The position numbers were made by a program, and so were the translations under genes. Positions 12,515-20,260 of a stretch of 29,808 nucleotides of DNA are shown one piece after another. Every line of letters starts with the position of its first letter. Positions within the stretch are counted from its first letter, which is position 1. Origin of the DNA: Candidatus Staskawiczbacteria bacterium RIFCSPLOWO2_01_FULL_38_12b (GTDB lineage: Bacteria; Patescibacteriota; Minisyncoccia; Minisyncoccales; Staskawiczbacteraceae); assembly GCA_001820255.1 (NCBI GenBank), contig MHPA01000028.1, positions 26,903 through 56,710 of the forward strand. The letters are read 5' to 3'. Below the pieces are notes generated by a model, which was not told the DNA's origin, did no database searches, and saw nothing but the letters and a program-made list of their open reading frames with translations.

Positions 12515-15009
12515 AAATTCTCCTGGTGTTCTTGCGAATTTAACATCCCGCATTTTTTCCATTTTTTACCCGAATCGCACGGGCACAAATCATTTCTGCC
12601 AACTTCGCCGATATTGTTTATAATCGGAGGAGCCGGTTGATGGTGGTGAATATGCACCCCCGCCTTTAAAATATTGTTTGCAATCGTTGCATCAATTTCT
12701 TCTAATAATTGCATAAATAATTTGCGGCCCTCGTTTTTATATTCCACCAAAGGATCGTGCCCCCCATATGCCCGCAGTTTTACCGAGTCTCGCATATGCT
12801 CCATATTTGACAAGTGATCCTGCCAAAGGGTATCTATGACTTTTAAGCTCACAAATTTTATAATCTGCGCCATTTGGTCTTTGCCAACTTCTGCTTCTTT
12901 TTTATCAAAATCGGCTCGAGTAAGTCCGTATTTCTCCAATCTTGCAAGGTCTGACCCCGCAAGACTTTGCAAGGTCTGACCCTGCAAGACTTCCAAGCGT
13001 TTTTTATATATAATTTCCCGGTGCTTATTCATCACATCGTCATATTCTAAAACATGGTGGCGAGCGTCAAAGTTAAACCCTTCAATTTTTTGCTGGGCTG
13101 ATTCTAAGGCTCCTGAAATCATGCCTGCCTGAATAGGTTCATCATCGGGCACTTTTAACGCCGTCATGATTGATTTTATCCTGTCTCCTCCAAAAATTCT
13201 CATTAAATCGTCTTCCAAAGAAACAAAAAACTGGGAAGCGCCCGGGTCCCCCTGCCTGCCCGCCCGGCCCCGCAGCTGGTCATCAATTCTTCTGGCATCG
13301 TGGCGTTCGGTTCCGAGCACATACAAACCTCCCAAATCGCGCACCTTTTTGGCATCCTCAAAACTGGGCGGATTTCCCCCTAAAATAATATCAACTCCGC
13401 GGCCGGCCATATTAGTGGCAATGGTAACTGACCCATGCTTTCCGGCCTGGGCGATGATTTCCCCTTCCCGTTGGTGGTTTTTAGCATTTAAAATTTGGTG
13501 AGGAATGCCTTCTATTTGCAAGATTTTTCCCAAGTATTCATTTCTTTCCACGGACCTGGTACCTACCAGCACCGGCTGGCCTTTTTGGTGCAATTCCTTA
13601 ATTTCTTTTACCACGGCTTTAAATTTTCCCTCTTCTGTTTTAAAAATTTTATCTGAAAAATCTGTCCTTACCATGGGCTTATTGGTTGGAATCACTGCCA
13701 CGTCCAAACCATATACTTTATCAAACTCTTCAGCTGAAGTTAATGCGGTTCCGGTCATGCCGGATATTTTTTTATAAAGCCTAAAATAATTTTGAAACGT
13801 AATCGTTGCCAAGGTGACAGACTCGGGCTGTATTGCAACCCCTTCTTTTGCTTCCACGGCTTGATGCAAACCGGCTGACCACCGGCGGCCCGGCAACATT
13901 CTGCCGGTAAATTCGTCAATAATCATAATCTCGCCTCCGCCAGATGAGACAGAGGCGACCACATAATCCCGGTCTTTTAAAAATAATGTTTTGGCTTTTA
14001 GTGCAGATTCTAACTGATGAGTAACCACCACATCATTATCCTGCCAAGGATCAAAGCCCAAATGCAAAACCACCTTATTTTGCCCTTCTTCGGTAAAATT
14101 AACTGCTTTTAATTTTTCATCTAATATATAATCTGCGTCTTTTTGCAAAGGAGATATGATACTTGCAAATTGATAATATTTTTGGCTCGCATCTTCAGCC
14201 TGGCCAGAAATAATCAACGGCACGCGGGCTTCGTCAATTAAAATTGAGTCTGCTTCGTCAATAATAATATAGTGATTGCCCCTCTGCACTTTTTGGACCA
14301 AGTCCACCACCATGTTATCACGCAAATAATCAAACCCGAATTCGTTATTAGTGCCATAGGTAATGTCGGCATCATAAGCTTGTTTTTTCGATACCGGTTT
14401 TAAAAAATCTTCAACAACTTTAAAACCGCCCACCAAATCCCTTTCTTTATCTACCGGGTCATCTTTTGTACTTTGGATGGTTTGATTTGAGATTTGTTTA
14501 GGATTTTTATGATCAGGATCGTATACATACCCCGATTCATGCGTGACGCATCCGGTACCCAGTCCCAAGGCGCCAAAAATCTGGCCCATCCAAACCATAT
14601 CCCTTTTAGCCAAATAGTCGTTTACTGTTACTATATGCACCCCCTTGCCCTCCAGAGCATTAAGATAAGCAGGCAATGTGGCTGATAACGTTTTGCCTTC
14701 ACCTGTGCGCATTTGGGCAATACCTCCTTGATGCAAGAAAATTCCACCAATTAGCTGGGCATCAAAATGGCGCTGGTTTAACGTGCGCCTTGCGGCTTCG
14801 CGAACCAGGGCAAAAGCTTCGGGCAATATATCGTCCAACGTTGTTCCTTGTTGCAGTCTTGCTTTTAATTCTTTTGTCTTGTCTTTTAACTCTTCGCCCG
14901 AGAGCGCCTGTAAAGCTGGTTCAAAAGAATTAATTTTTTCAACAATCGGCAGGATATTTTTTATCTTTTTTTCATTGGCATCGCCAAAGATTTTAGTAAA
15001 AATACTCAT
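12499..15009 (-). CDS. secA: Preprotein translocase ATPase SecA
   Basis: SecA is the cytoplasmic motor that pushes preproteins through SecYEG. The start is placed at the ATG at 15009 (MSIFTKIFGD, 836 residues); the frame upstream begins with TTG and is not SecA-like. Visible features are Walker A MRTGEGKT (about residues 100-107), IIDEADSILIDEARVPLIISG, YGTNNEFGFDYLRDNM, the helicase motif QLRGRAGRQGDPG and the scaffold segment SLKVIDTLWQDHLSNMEHMRDSVKLRAYG. Two oddities: the stretch between RLEVLQ and VIDTLW is about 50 residues rather than the roughly 100 in E. coli SecA and contains a tandem repeat at 12944-12992, and the C-terminal zinc motif CPCDSGKKWKKCG lacks the fourth ligand (usually C or H after the last Cys). 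Confidence 0.95.
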   Translation of the reverse strand: MSIFTKIFGDANEKKIKNILPIVEKINSFEPALQALSGEELKDKTKELKARLQQGTTLDDILPEAFALVREAARRTLNQRHFDAQLIGGIFLHQGGIAQMRTGEGKTLSATLPAYLNALEGKGVHIVTVNDYLAKRDMVWMGQIFGALGLGTGCVTHESGYVYDPDHKNPKQISNQTIQSTKDDPVDKERDLVGGFKVVEDFLKPVSKKQAYDADITYGTNNEFGFDYLRDNMVVDLVQKVQRGNHYIIIDEADSILIDEARVPLIISGQAEDASQKYYQFASIISPLQKDADYILDEKLKAVNFTEEGQNKVVLHLGFDPWQDNDVVVTHQLESALKAKTLFLKDRDYVVASVSSGGGEIMIIDEFTGRMLPGRRWSAGLHQAVEAKEGVAIQPESVTLATITFQNYFRLYKKISGMTGTALTSAEEFDKVYGLDVAVIPTNKPMVRTDFSDKIFKTEEGKFKAVVKEIKELHQKGQPVLVGTRSVERNEYLGKILQIEGIPHQILNAKNHQREGEIIAQAGKHGSVTIATNMAGRGVDIILGGNPPSFEDAKKVRDLGGLYVLGTERHDARRIDDQLRGRAGRQGDPGASQFFVSLEDDLMRIFGGDRIKSIMTALKVPDDEPIQAGMISGALESAQQKIEGFNFDARHHVLEYDDVMNKHREIIYKKRLEVLQGQTLQSLAGSDLARLEKYGLTRADFDKKEAEVGKDQMAQIIKFVSLKVIDTLWQDHLSNMEHMRDSVKLRAYGGHDPLVEYKNEGRKLFMQLLEEIDATIANNILKAGVHIHHHQPAPPIINNIGEVGRNDLCPCDSGKKWKKCGMLNSQEHQENLGLTH
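12944..12992. repeat. Tandem 25-bp REP-like repeat inside secA
   Basis: GCAAGGTCTGACCC(C/T)GCAAGACTT occurs at 12944-12968 and 12969-12992, with a single base difference. The core GGTCTGACC is a near-palindrome. The 25-base period is not a multiple of three, so the two copies are translated in different frames, as VLQGQTLQ and SLAGSDLA (residues about 673-689). Confidence 0.85.
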
Positions 15010-15064
15010 ATTTTTCTGTTCTTGTTCTAATATTCTATCGCTTTGCTCGTTCAAAACGTTCACA

Positions 15065-15097
15065 TTGAACAATTAGAACGACTTGAACCATTTGAAC
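15065..15097. repeat. Four 9-bp-spaced GTTCAA-type units in the secA leader
   Basis: On the plus strand TTGAAC, TAGAAC, TTGAAC and TTGAAC begin at 15065, 15074, 15083 and 15092, an exact 9-base period. Further GTTCAA and ACGTTC pieces lie just inside, at 15049-15063. The array is 56-88 bases before the secA start, between the hpf terminator and secA. Confidence 0.65.
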
Positions 15098-15135
15098 ATT
15101 CTTAATCAACTCTACCTAAAAAACACCTTTTTGTA

Positions 15136-15169
15136 AAACCAAAAACCAGCAAATGCTGGTTTTTGGTTT
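15136..15169 (-). terminator. Intrinsic terminator of the hibernation-factor gene
   Basis: A perfect 15-bp stem (AAACCAAAAACCAGC, four-base loop, complement). The stop codon of the gene at 15168-15551 overlaps the stem. The T-rich descending arm (GGTTTTTGGTTTT on the minus strand) serves as the release tract. Confidence 0.7.
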
Positions 15170-15551
15170 AAAATATTTCTTTTCTGGACTTTTTAGCTTT
15201 CCGCCTTGGCAATTCTATTTTTTTTAATTTATATTTGCGTATTTCCCGTTTTAACTCATCGCGAACTTGAGTGACCGCTTTTCCTAAATCTTCCCCATGC
15301 GCCTTTGCCACCAGGCTTCTGCCTGGCAAATGAATTGTGGCTTCCACGGTAAAAATATCCCCTTTTTTATGGCGGCTGGTTTCTTTTTTAATATCCAAAA
15401 AAACTTCGGATAGTGTTTTTCCTTTTAGCAGAGGCACCGTATCGTCGTGTAAAATAGTAATGAATTTTTTTAACCCATCCACTCTTTTATTAACATATGC
15501 TCTTAGCGATTCGGTAAGCTCTATGTTTTTTGTTTTTATAATAATGTTCAT
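15168..15551 (-). CDS. hpf: Ribosome hibernation promoting factor (HPF/RaiA family)
   Basis: A 127-residue cytoplasmic protein that sits in the ribosomal decoding groove and silences or protects idle ribosomes. The start is placed at the ATG at 15551 (MNIIIKTKNIELTESLRAYVNKRVDGLKKF), the usual beginning of the family. The continuous frame adds eight residues from the repeat-rich spacer. The beta-alpha-beta-beta-beta-alpha fold is visible through VFLDIKKETSRHKKGDIFTVEATIHLPGRSLVAKAHGEDLGKAVTQV. The tail is very Lys/Arg-rich. It lacks the long C-terminal dimerisation domain, so it is a short-type factor. Confidence 0.9.
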   Translation of the reverse strand: MNIIIKTKNIELTESLRAYVNKRVDGLKKFITILHDDTVPLLKGKTLSEVFLDIKKETSRHKKGDIFTVEATIHLPGRSLVAKAHGEDLGKAVTQVRDELKREIRKYKLKKIELPRRKAKKSRKEIF

Positions 15552-15553
15552 AT

Positions 15554-15654
15554 AATCAGCGAATGTACGAATCAATTTCGAATTTGCGAATACTATGTAC
15601 TCGTTAACTCGTCTTTATTCGTAAATTCGCAATAAATTCGCTTATTCGTTGATT
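15554..15654. repeat. CGAAT-rich 101-bp imperfect palindrome between murB and hpf
   Basis: AATCAGCGAAT at 15554-15564 is mirrored by ATTCGTTGATT at 15644-15654. Both arms repeat the word CGAAT at short intervals, and the centre is GTACTCGTTAACTCG. The murB stop codon (15653-15655) overlaps the right end. It forms a long but imperfect hairpin and is a third, unrelated palindromic family. I see no promoter I would trust for hpf here. Confidence 0.7.
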
Positions 15655-16615
15655 ACTTTAAAAATTGCACCTCTTGTTCTAAAACGATGCCGTACTTTTT
15701 TTTAATTTGCTTTTTTACCAAAGCAATAAGTTTTAAAACATCTGTTGCTTTGGCGCCGCCCAAATTTATGATGTAGTTTGAATGTTTTTTAGAAACCTCT
15801 GCCCGGCCGATTTTTTTACCGGTTAAACCGGCTCCGATAATAAACCATGCCGCCGGCACAATTTCAAAGGGATCTTTTTTTACTTTATCCAAAAAAACAG
15901 TTTGAAACCGGGCGGGGATTTTTTTAAAGTCGACATTTTTAAAAACACTGCCCGCACTCGGATATTCTAAGGGATGTTTTTGCTTGCGGTATGCTATGTG
16001 CGAAGCCGCCAGGCGACCTAATTCTTTTTTATCTCCCTTTTTTAATTGTAATTTTGCCGATAACACAATCCATTTTTTTTCCTTAAAAACTGAATTCCGG
16101 TAGGAAAACTGGCAGCGCTTATTATTAAGCTTTTTTACTTGTAAATGTTCATCCAACGCTTCCACCTCTAAAATTGAATCCTGGGTCTCGCCCCCAAAGG
16201 CTCCCGCATTTCCCCGTATGGCTCCGCCAAACGTCCCGGGTAACCCGCCTGCCCACTCCAGTCCCTGCAGTGATTTTTCCACGGAAAAAGACACTAGCGA
16301 TTTCATTAAAACTCCGGCACCGGCTTCAATGCAAGAGTTATTTTTTTGTGCGATGGGATGATGATTTTCAATTTTTACAACCAAGCCTTTCACGCCCTTG
16401 TCAGACACCAAAAGATTAGTCCCGCCCCCCAAAACAAAAACCGGTATCTGTATTTTTTTGGCCAAGGCGATTGCTTTGATAATGGTATTTTTATTATGGG
16501 TCACTAAAAAATATTCTGCGGGGCCGCCAATCTTAAAGCTAGTGTAATTCTTTAGTAAAATATTTTTTTGGAGTCCGGGCAATGCCTTTTGCAATAAGGT
16601 AAATGTAGCGTCCAT
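15653..16615 (-). CDS. murB: UDP-N-acetylenolpyruvoylglucosamine reductase MurB
   Basis: MurB reduces UDP-GlcNAc-enolpyruvate to UDP-MurNAc with NADPH and FAD in peptidoglycan synthesis. 320 residues. FAD-binding motifs are NYTSFKIGGPAEYF, VFVLGGGTNLLVSD and the GLEWAGGLPGTFGGAIRGNAGAFGGE segment. SYRNSVFK follows, then YPSAGSVFKN with the proton-donor Ser, and LEQEVQFL with the catalytic Glu. Start and stop overlap the upstream protease gene as TAATG, so the two are coupled. Its presence indicates a peptidoglycan wall. Confidence 0.95.
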   Translation of the reverse strand: MDATFTLLQKALPGLQKNILLKNYTSFKIGGPAEYFLVTHNKNTIIKAIALAKKIQIPVFVLGGGTNLLVSDKGVKGLVVKIENHHPIAQKNNSCIEAGAGVLMKSLVSFSVEKSLQGLEWAGGLPGTFGGAIRGNAGAFGGETQDSILEVEALDEHLQVKKLNNKRCQFSYRNSVFKEKKWIVLSAKLQLKKGDKKELGRLAASHIAYRKQKHPLEYPSAGSVFKNVDFKKIPARFQTVFLDKVKKDPFEIVPAAWFIIGAGLTGKKIGRAEVSKKHSNYIINLGGAKATDVLKLIALVKKQIKKKYGIVLEQEVQFLK

Positions 16616-18363
16616 TATGTTTGCAAGAGCTGGTTAATTTTTTGACGGGTAAACACTCCGACATATCCGGTGCCGGACAACAAACCGACGGGGCTTAAAA
16701 TTTCTTCTTTATATTTTTCCTGAAAGCGTACCACTGCGGCTTTTGTCAGTATTCCGAAATTCCCGGTGACCAGGGCTTCGGGGTAAATACCACTTCCTTG
16801 CGATGCCAAAAATTGCTGCAGGCATTTTATCCCAACAACATCACCATAGCCTGCATAAAGATTATTGGGAAATGATGTACAACCGGTAACCGGGGGCACG
16901 TTAGTATTATTTTGAATCGCAGCGATTTTCTTCTTTAAATCAGCAATTTGATTTAAAAGATTTTGTATGGTAACTGGATCGCCGCCGGGAATGTCCCCGG
17001 CAATAGAAACGGTAAATGTATACGGGTAGGTCAATTCAAGTCCGTCAAATCCGGCGGTTTTTGTCTGCAGTGAAGGATTGATAATCAAATATTTATAATT
17101 GGTTCCAAAATCTTTAATGGTAATTTCTCCTTTTTGCTGGCTGTCAAGTTGTAAAAATGCAATCGTATAGTTATTCTTTTTGTCATATAAAATGTAAGGA
17201 ACTTTAAAGTCCAGGCCGGCTAAACTTGCAAACTCCAAGGTTAAATCACCATTACCCCCGATAACTTTCTGCCAATTGCCCGCCCAATTTTTAGTAACGT
17301 TAGTGACCGATAAAGAACTGTTTCCCGTTAAAGGTAAAAAATTGAGGGTTGGATTTATCTTGATATTATTCAGGTTTTCGTTGAAATAACAATATTTTGA
17401 ATTTAAAAAACAATCATTTATTACTACCGATACGGTCCAATCAGTAAAAATTTGCCCAAAATCCTCTTGATATCCGTTTTTTAAAAGAATTTCATTGATG
17501 CTTTCAATGCCAACTGATTTTAGTTTCAAAGAATCAGCCAAAATATTTATCCCATAATGGTCAACCAAATAATGCATAAATAAACTTTCCGACGCATAAT
17601 CGTATTTGGTATTTTGCCATTCGGTTAAAGAATCACTAGGACGCTCTAAAAAGTCACGAACCCTTCTTTGTAAATTACTGCCTTCGTAATTGTTATCATA
17701 TCCCAAAATAGTTGAAGCATAATCCGCTCTTGCCTCGTTTAACCATATTTCTTCTTGCACATTTTGGAGCCTGTCTTTCTGATTGAACGTGATGAGGTGT
17801 ACAAACTCATGAGCTAAAAATCCCTTTAACTGGGGGTCTTCAATTTTAGCAATAGGCAAATAGAGCATTTCTCTTTCATTGGAATCAGGCGCCTGTAATT
17901 TTATATATCCATCGGTTGAACGAAAATATCCACCAAGGTTTTCTTTTATTGATTGGAATAAAATAGTGATTCTAGTATCGCCATCAACGCCCGGATTCCA
18001 TTCAGAACCAAACACTGAAGTGAGGGTTGGATAAATATTGTTTTTAAATTCCGAAGATACATTATCCAGGTCATTTAAAATTTCATTTTTTTTAGCGAGA
18101 GGTTGCACCTCCCACCAAGCAGTTTCAACATAAAAATAAAGGGAGGGGGTGGTTTTAACTAACGTTGCCTGTATTTTTGATCTTGCGATTGCATCATAAT
18201 TTTGATCTACGTTAAAATTAAGATAATCGCCGGAGTTGGCCGCTTTAGCGCCTGCCATAAAATACATCATTAAAAAGAAGGCTACTGCAAAAACACCCAG
18301 GACTTGCGCCAGGTTCTTTTTTTGACGGTAGAGAATATTTTCTACGTTTATTGCAAAGTTCAT
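16615..18363 (-). CDS. Secreted gluzincin-type zinc metalloprotease with peptidoglycan-binding domain
   Basis: A 582-residue exported protein. An N-terminal signal segment (about residues 19-41, ending AGAKA) precedes a protease domain with HEFVH (H185, E186, H189). WLNEARADYAS follows 17 residues later, where E210 is the likely third zinc ligand. This arrangement resembles hyicolysin-like (M30) and other gluzincin peptidases. A beta-rich region follows, then a coiled linker (IQNLLNQIADLKKKIAAIQN), and last a peptidoglycan-binding domain from about residue 500: CLQQFLASQG, YPEALVTGNFG, LTKAAVVRFQEKY, and a closing GVFTRQKINQLL. It probably acts on or at the cell surface, held to the wall. It starts 10 bases after the dehydratase stop and overlaps murB by one base. 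Confidence 0.82.
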   Translation of the reverse strand: MNFAINVENILYRQKKNLAQVLGVFAVAFFLMMYFMAGAKAANSGDYLNFNVDQNYDAIARSKIQATLVKTTPSLYFYVETAWWEVQPLAKKNEILNDLDNVSSEFKNNIYPTLTSVFGSEWNPGVDGDTRITILFQSIKENLGGYFRSTDGYIKLQAPDSNEREMLYLPIAKIEDPQLKGFLAHEFVHLITFNQKDRLQNVQEEIWLNEARADYASTILGYDNNYEGSNLQRRVRDFLERPSDSLTEWQNTKYDYASESLFMHYLVDHYGINILADSLKLKSVGIESINEILLKNGYQEDFGQIFTDWTVSVVINDCFLNSKYCYFNENLNNIKINPTLNFLPLTGNSSLSVTNVTKNWAGNWQKVIGGNGDLTLEFASLAGLDFKVPYILYDKKNNYTIAFLQLDSQQKGEITIKDFGTNYKYLIINPSLQTKTAGFDGLELTYPYTFTVSIAGDIPGGDPVTIQNLLNQIADLKKKIAAIQNNTNVPPVTGCTSFPNNLYAGYGDVVGIKCLQQFLASQGSGIYPEALVTGNFGILTKAAVVRFQEKYKEEILSPVGLLSGTGYVGVFTRQKINQLLQT

Positions 18364-18373
18364 ATCAATAGAG

Positions 18374-20260
18374 TCAGGGTTCGGCGATAATATTTTTTAA
18401 AGCCTCAATAATAGCAGGCGTACTATCCTTATATATCATATTTTCCAAATCGTCCATTTTTTTAGTTATGGAAGAAAAATCAACTTCGGGCATTTTTGCC
18501 ATAAAAATTTTTTGATTGCGAGTGCTTGTAATTCCCTCTTGCGCAGTTAACATTTCTTCAAATAATTTTTCCCCGGGCCGTATTCCGGTAAATACAATAG
18601 CAATATCCTTATTGGGTTCAAATCCGGACAACCGTATCATTTCCTTTGCCAAATCCAGGATTTTTATGGGCTTGCCCATATCCAGCACAAAAACTTCCCC
18701 GCCCTGGCCCATGGCCCCCGCTTGCATTACCAATAAACAAGCTTCCGAAGTTAACATAAAATACCGCTTCATTTCGGGGTGAGTAACCTCTACAGGCCCC
18801 CCTCTTTTTATTTGTTCTTTAAAAATGGGTATCACACTCCCCCTGCTATTTAATACGTTACCAAAACGCACCGAAATGAATTTGGTACTGTTTTTTTGCC
18901 CCCCATCCGCAAAGGAGGCTTGGTCTTGTGACCGAGAATTATACGCCCGACAAAGCATTTCCCCCATCCTTTTAGTGCTTCCCATAACCGACGTAGGGTT
19001 TACCGCTTTATCGGTGGAAATGAAAATAAATTTTTTAACATTATTTTGCAAACAGGCGTCAAGTAGTATATTGGTGCCTAAAATATTATTTTTTATGGCC
19101 TCATCGGGTTGCGCCTCCATTAAAGGAACGTGCTTGTAAGCGGCGGCATGAAACACTATTTGAGGTTTGTAAGCTGTAAAGAGCGATTGTATTTTTTCTT
19201 TATCCTGGATGTCTGCCACCAAAGGCTTAATAACCAAATCGTCAAATTTATTTTTTAACGTTTCCAAGATATTAAATATTCCCGTTTCATCCTGGTCCAG
19301 CAACACCATGAGCGAAGGCTTGAATTTTGCCACCTGCAAGCAAAGTTCACTGCCAATGGATCCGGCCGCTCCGGTAATCAATACCGTGTTATTTTTTATG
19401 AAATCTTCTATTTGCTTTTTATCCAAACTGACCGGGTCCCTGCCCAGTAAATCTTCCACACCGACGTCTTTTAAATTTTTCAAAGAAATTTCCCCTTTTA
19501 TAATTTCTATCAATGGCGGCGCTATTTTTATTTTACGCAAACCGGCGCTTTTGCCCAACTCTACCGCCATTCTAATAGTGCTATTGTTGGCTGAGGGAAG
19601 CGCAATGATTAATTGCTTGATGTTATGACTTTGCACCAGGTTTGGAATATCTGAAATTTTCCCCAGCACGTTAAGGCCATGGATTTTAACACCCCTTTTA
19701 ATCGGGTTATCATCGACAAACCCAACCAGGGAATACGGACTGGCATGCAAAGACAATATATTCCGTAAAATTTGTTCGCCCGCATCGCCCGCGCCCACAA
19801 TTAACGTCCTTTCCTTTTCATTGATCCTTCTTAGCCTTGTCATATTCAAATAAAGCCTTTTGGAAATACGCAAGGCTCCGCAAAACGTAAAAACCAGGAT
19901 AAAACTTATAATAATCGTAGACCTTGGAAAATTAATAAAATGCGGGAAATAATGCGAAACAAAAATAGCAATAGTTAAAAACACAAAAGCAACGGCAGTT
20001 GCTCGAAAAAGCGAAATTATTTCATTGGTAGAAACATATGACCAGGAAAAAGAATACAGCTTTTCAAAATAAAAAACCGGAATTAAAAAAATAACCGCTA
20101 AAATAATCATTCTAATAATGAAAGGATAATATTGCTCGGGGATACTGCCGTCAAATCTTAACAAAAAAGCCAGCCACACCGAAAGGGCTATAAAAAAAAT
20201 ATCAGCAGCAACAAAAAACATGACCCTGGTTATGGTTGTTTTTTTAAATAGGTTAAACAT
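18374..20260 (-). CDS. Membrane nucleotide-sugar 4,6-dehydratase (PglF/WbpM/CapD-like)
   Basis: A 628-residue enzyme of the large membrane-bound branch that converts UDP-GlcNAc to the 4-keto-6-deoxy sugar. It has four N-terminal membrane helices (about residues 10-130), a first nucleotide-binding domain (LIVGAGDAGEQILRNI) and a catalytic SDR domain with VLITGAAGSIGSELC near residues 293-307. FISTDKAVNPTSVMGSTKRMGEM is the family's catalytic stretch, and VRFGNVLNSRGSVIP and TGIRPGEKLFEEML follow. Residues 442-457 (SRSQDQASFADGGQKN) are an extra segment between AYN and STKF, where relatives join directly. Its DNA (18890-18937) looks repeat-like. It starts 31 bases inside the aminotransferase gene. 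Confidence 0.9.
   Translation of the reverse strand: MFNLFKKTTITRVMFFVAADIFFIALSVWLAFLLRFDGSIPEQYYPFIIRMIILAVIFLIPVFYFEKLYSFSWSYVSTNEIISLFRATAVAFVFLTIAIFVSHYFPHFINFPRSTIIISFILVFTFCGALRISKRLYLNMTRLRRINEKERTLIVGAGDAGEQILRNILSLHASPYSLVGFVDDNPIKRGVKIHGLNVLGKISDIPNLVQSHNIKQLIIALPSANNSTIRMAVELGKSAGLRKIKIAPPLIEIIKGEISLKNLKDVGVEDLLGRDPVSLDKKQIEDFIKNNTVLITGAAGSIGSELCLQVAKFKPSLMVLLDQDETGIFNILETLKNKFDDLVIKPLVADIQDKEKIQSLFTAYKPQIVFHAAAYKHVPLMEAQPDEAIKNNILGTNILLDACLQNNVKKFIFISTDKAVNPTSVMGSTKRMGEMLCRAYNSRSQDQASFADGGQKNSTKFISVRFGNVLNSRGSVIPIFKEQIKRGGPVEVTHPEMKRYFMLTSEACLLVMQAGAMGQGGEVFVLDMGKPIKILDLAKEMIRLSGFEPNKDIAIVFTGIRPGEKLFEEMLTAQEGITSTRNQKIFMAKMPEVDFSSITKKMDDLENMIYKDSTPAIIEALKNIIAEP

Noticed and set aside
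15010..15072. N-terminal extension of SecA from a TTG
   Set aside because: The added residues come from the 9-bp repeat region, and the family begins at MSIFTKIFG.
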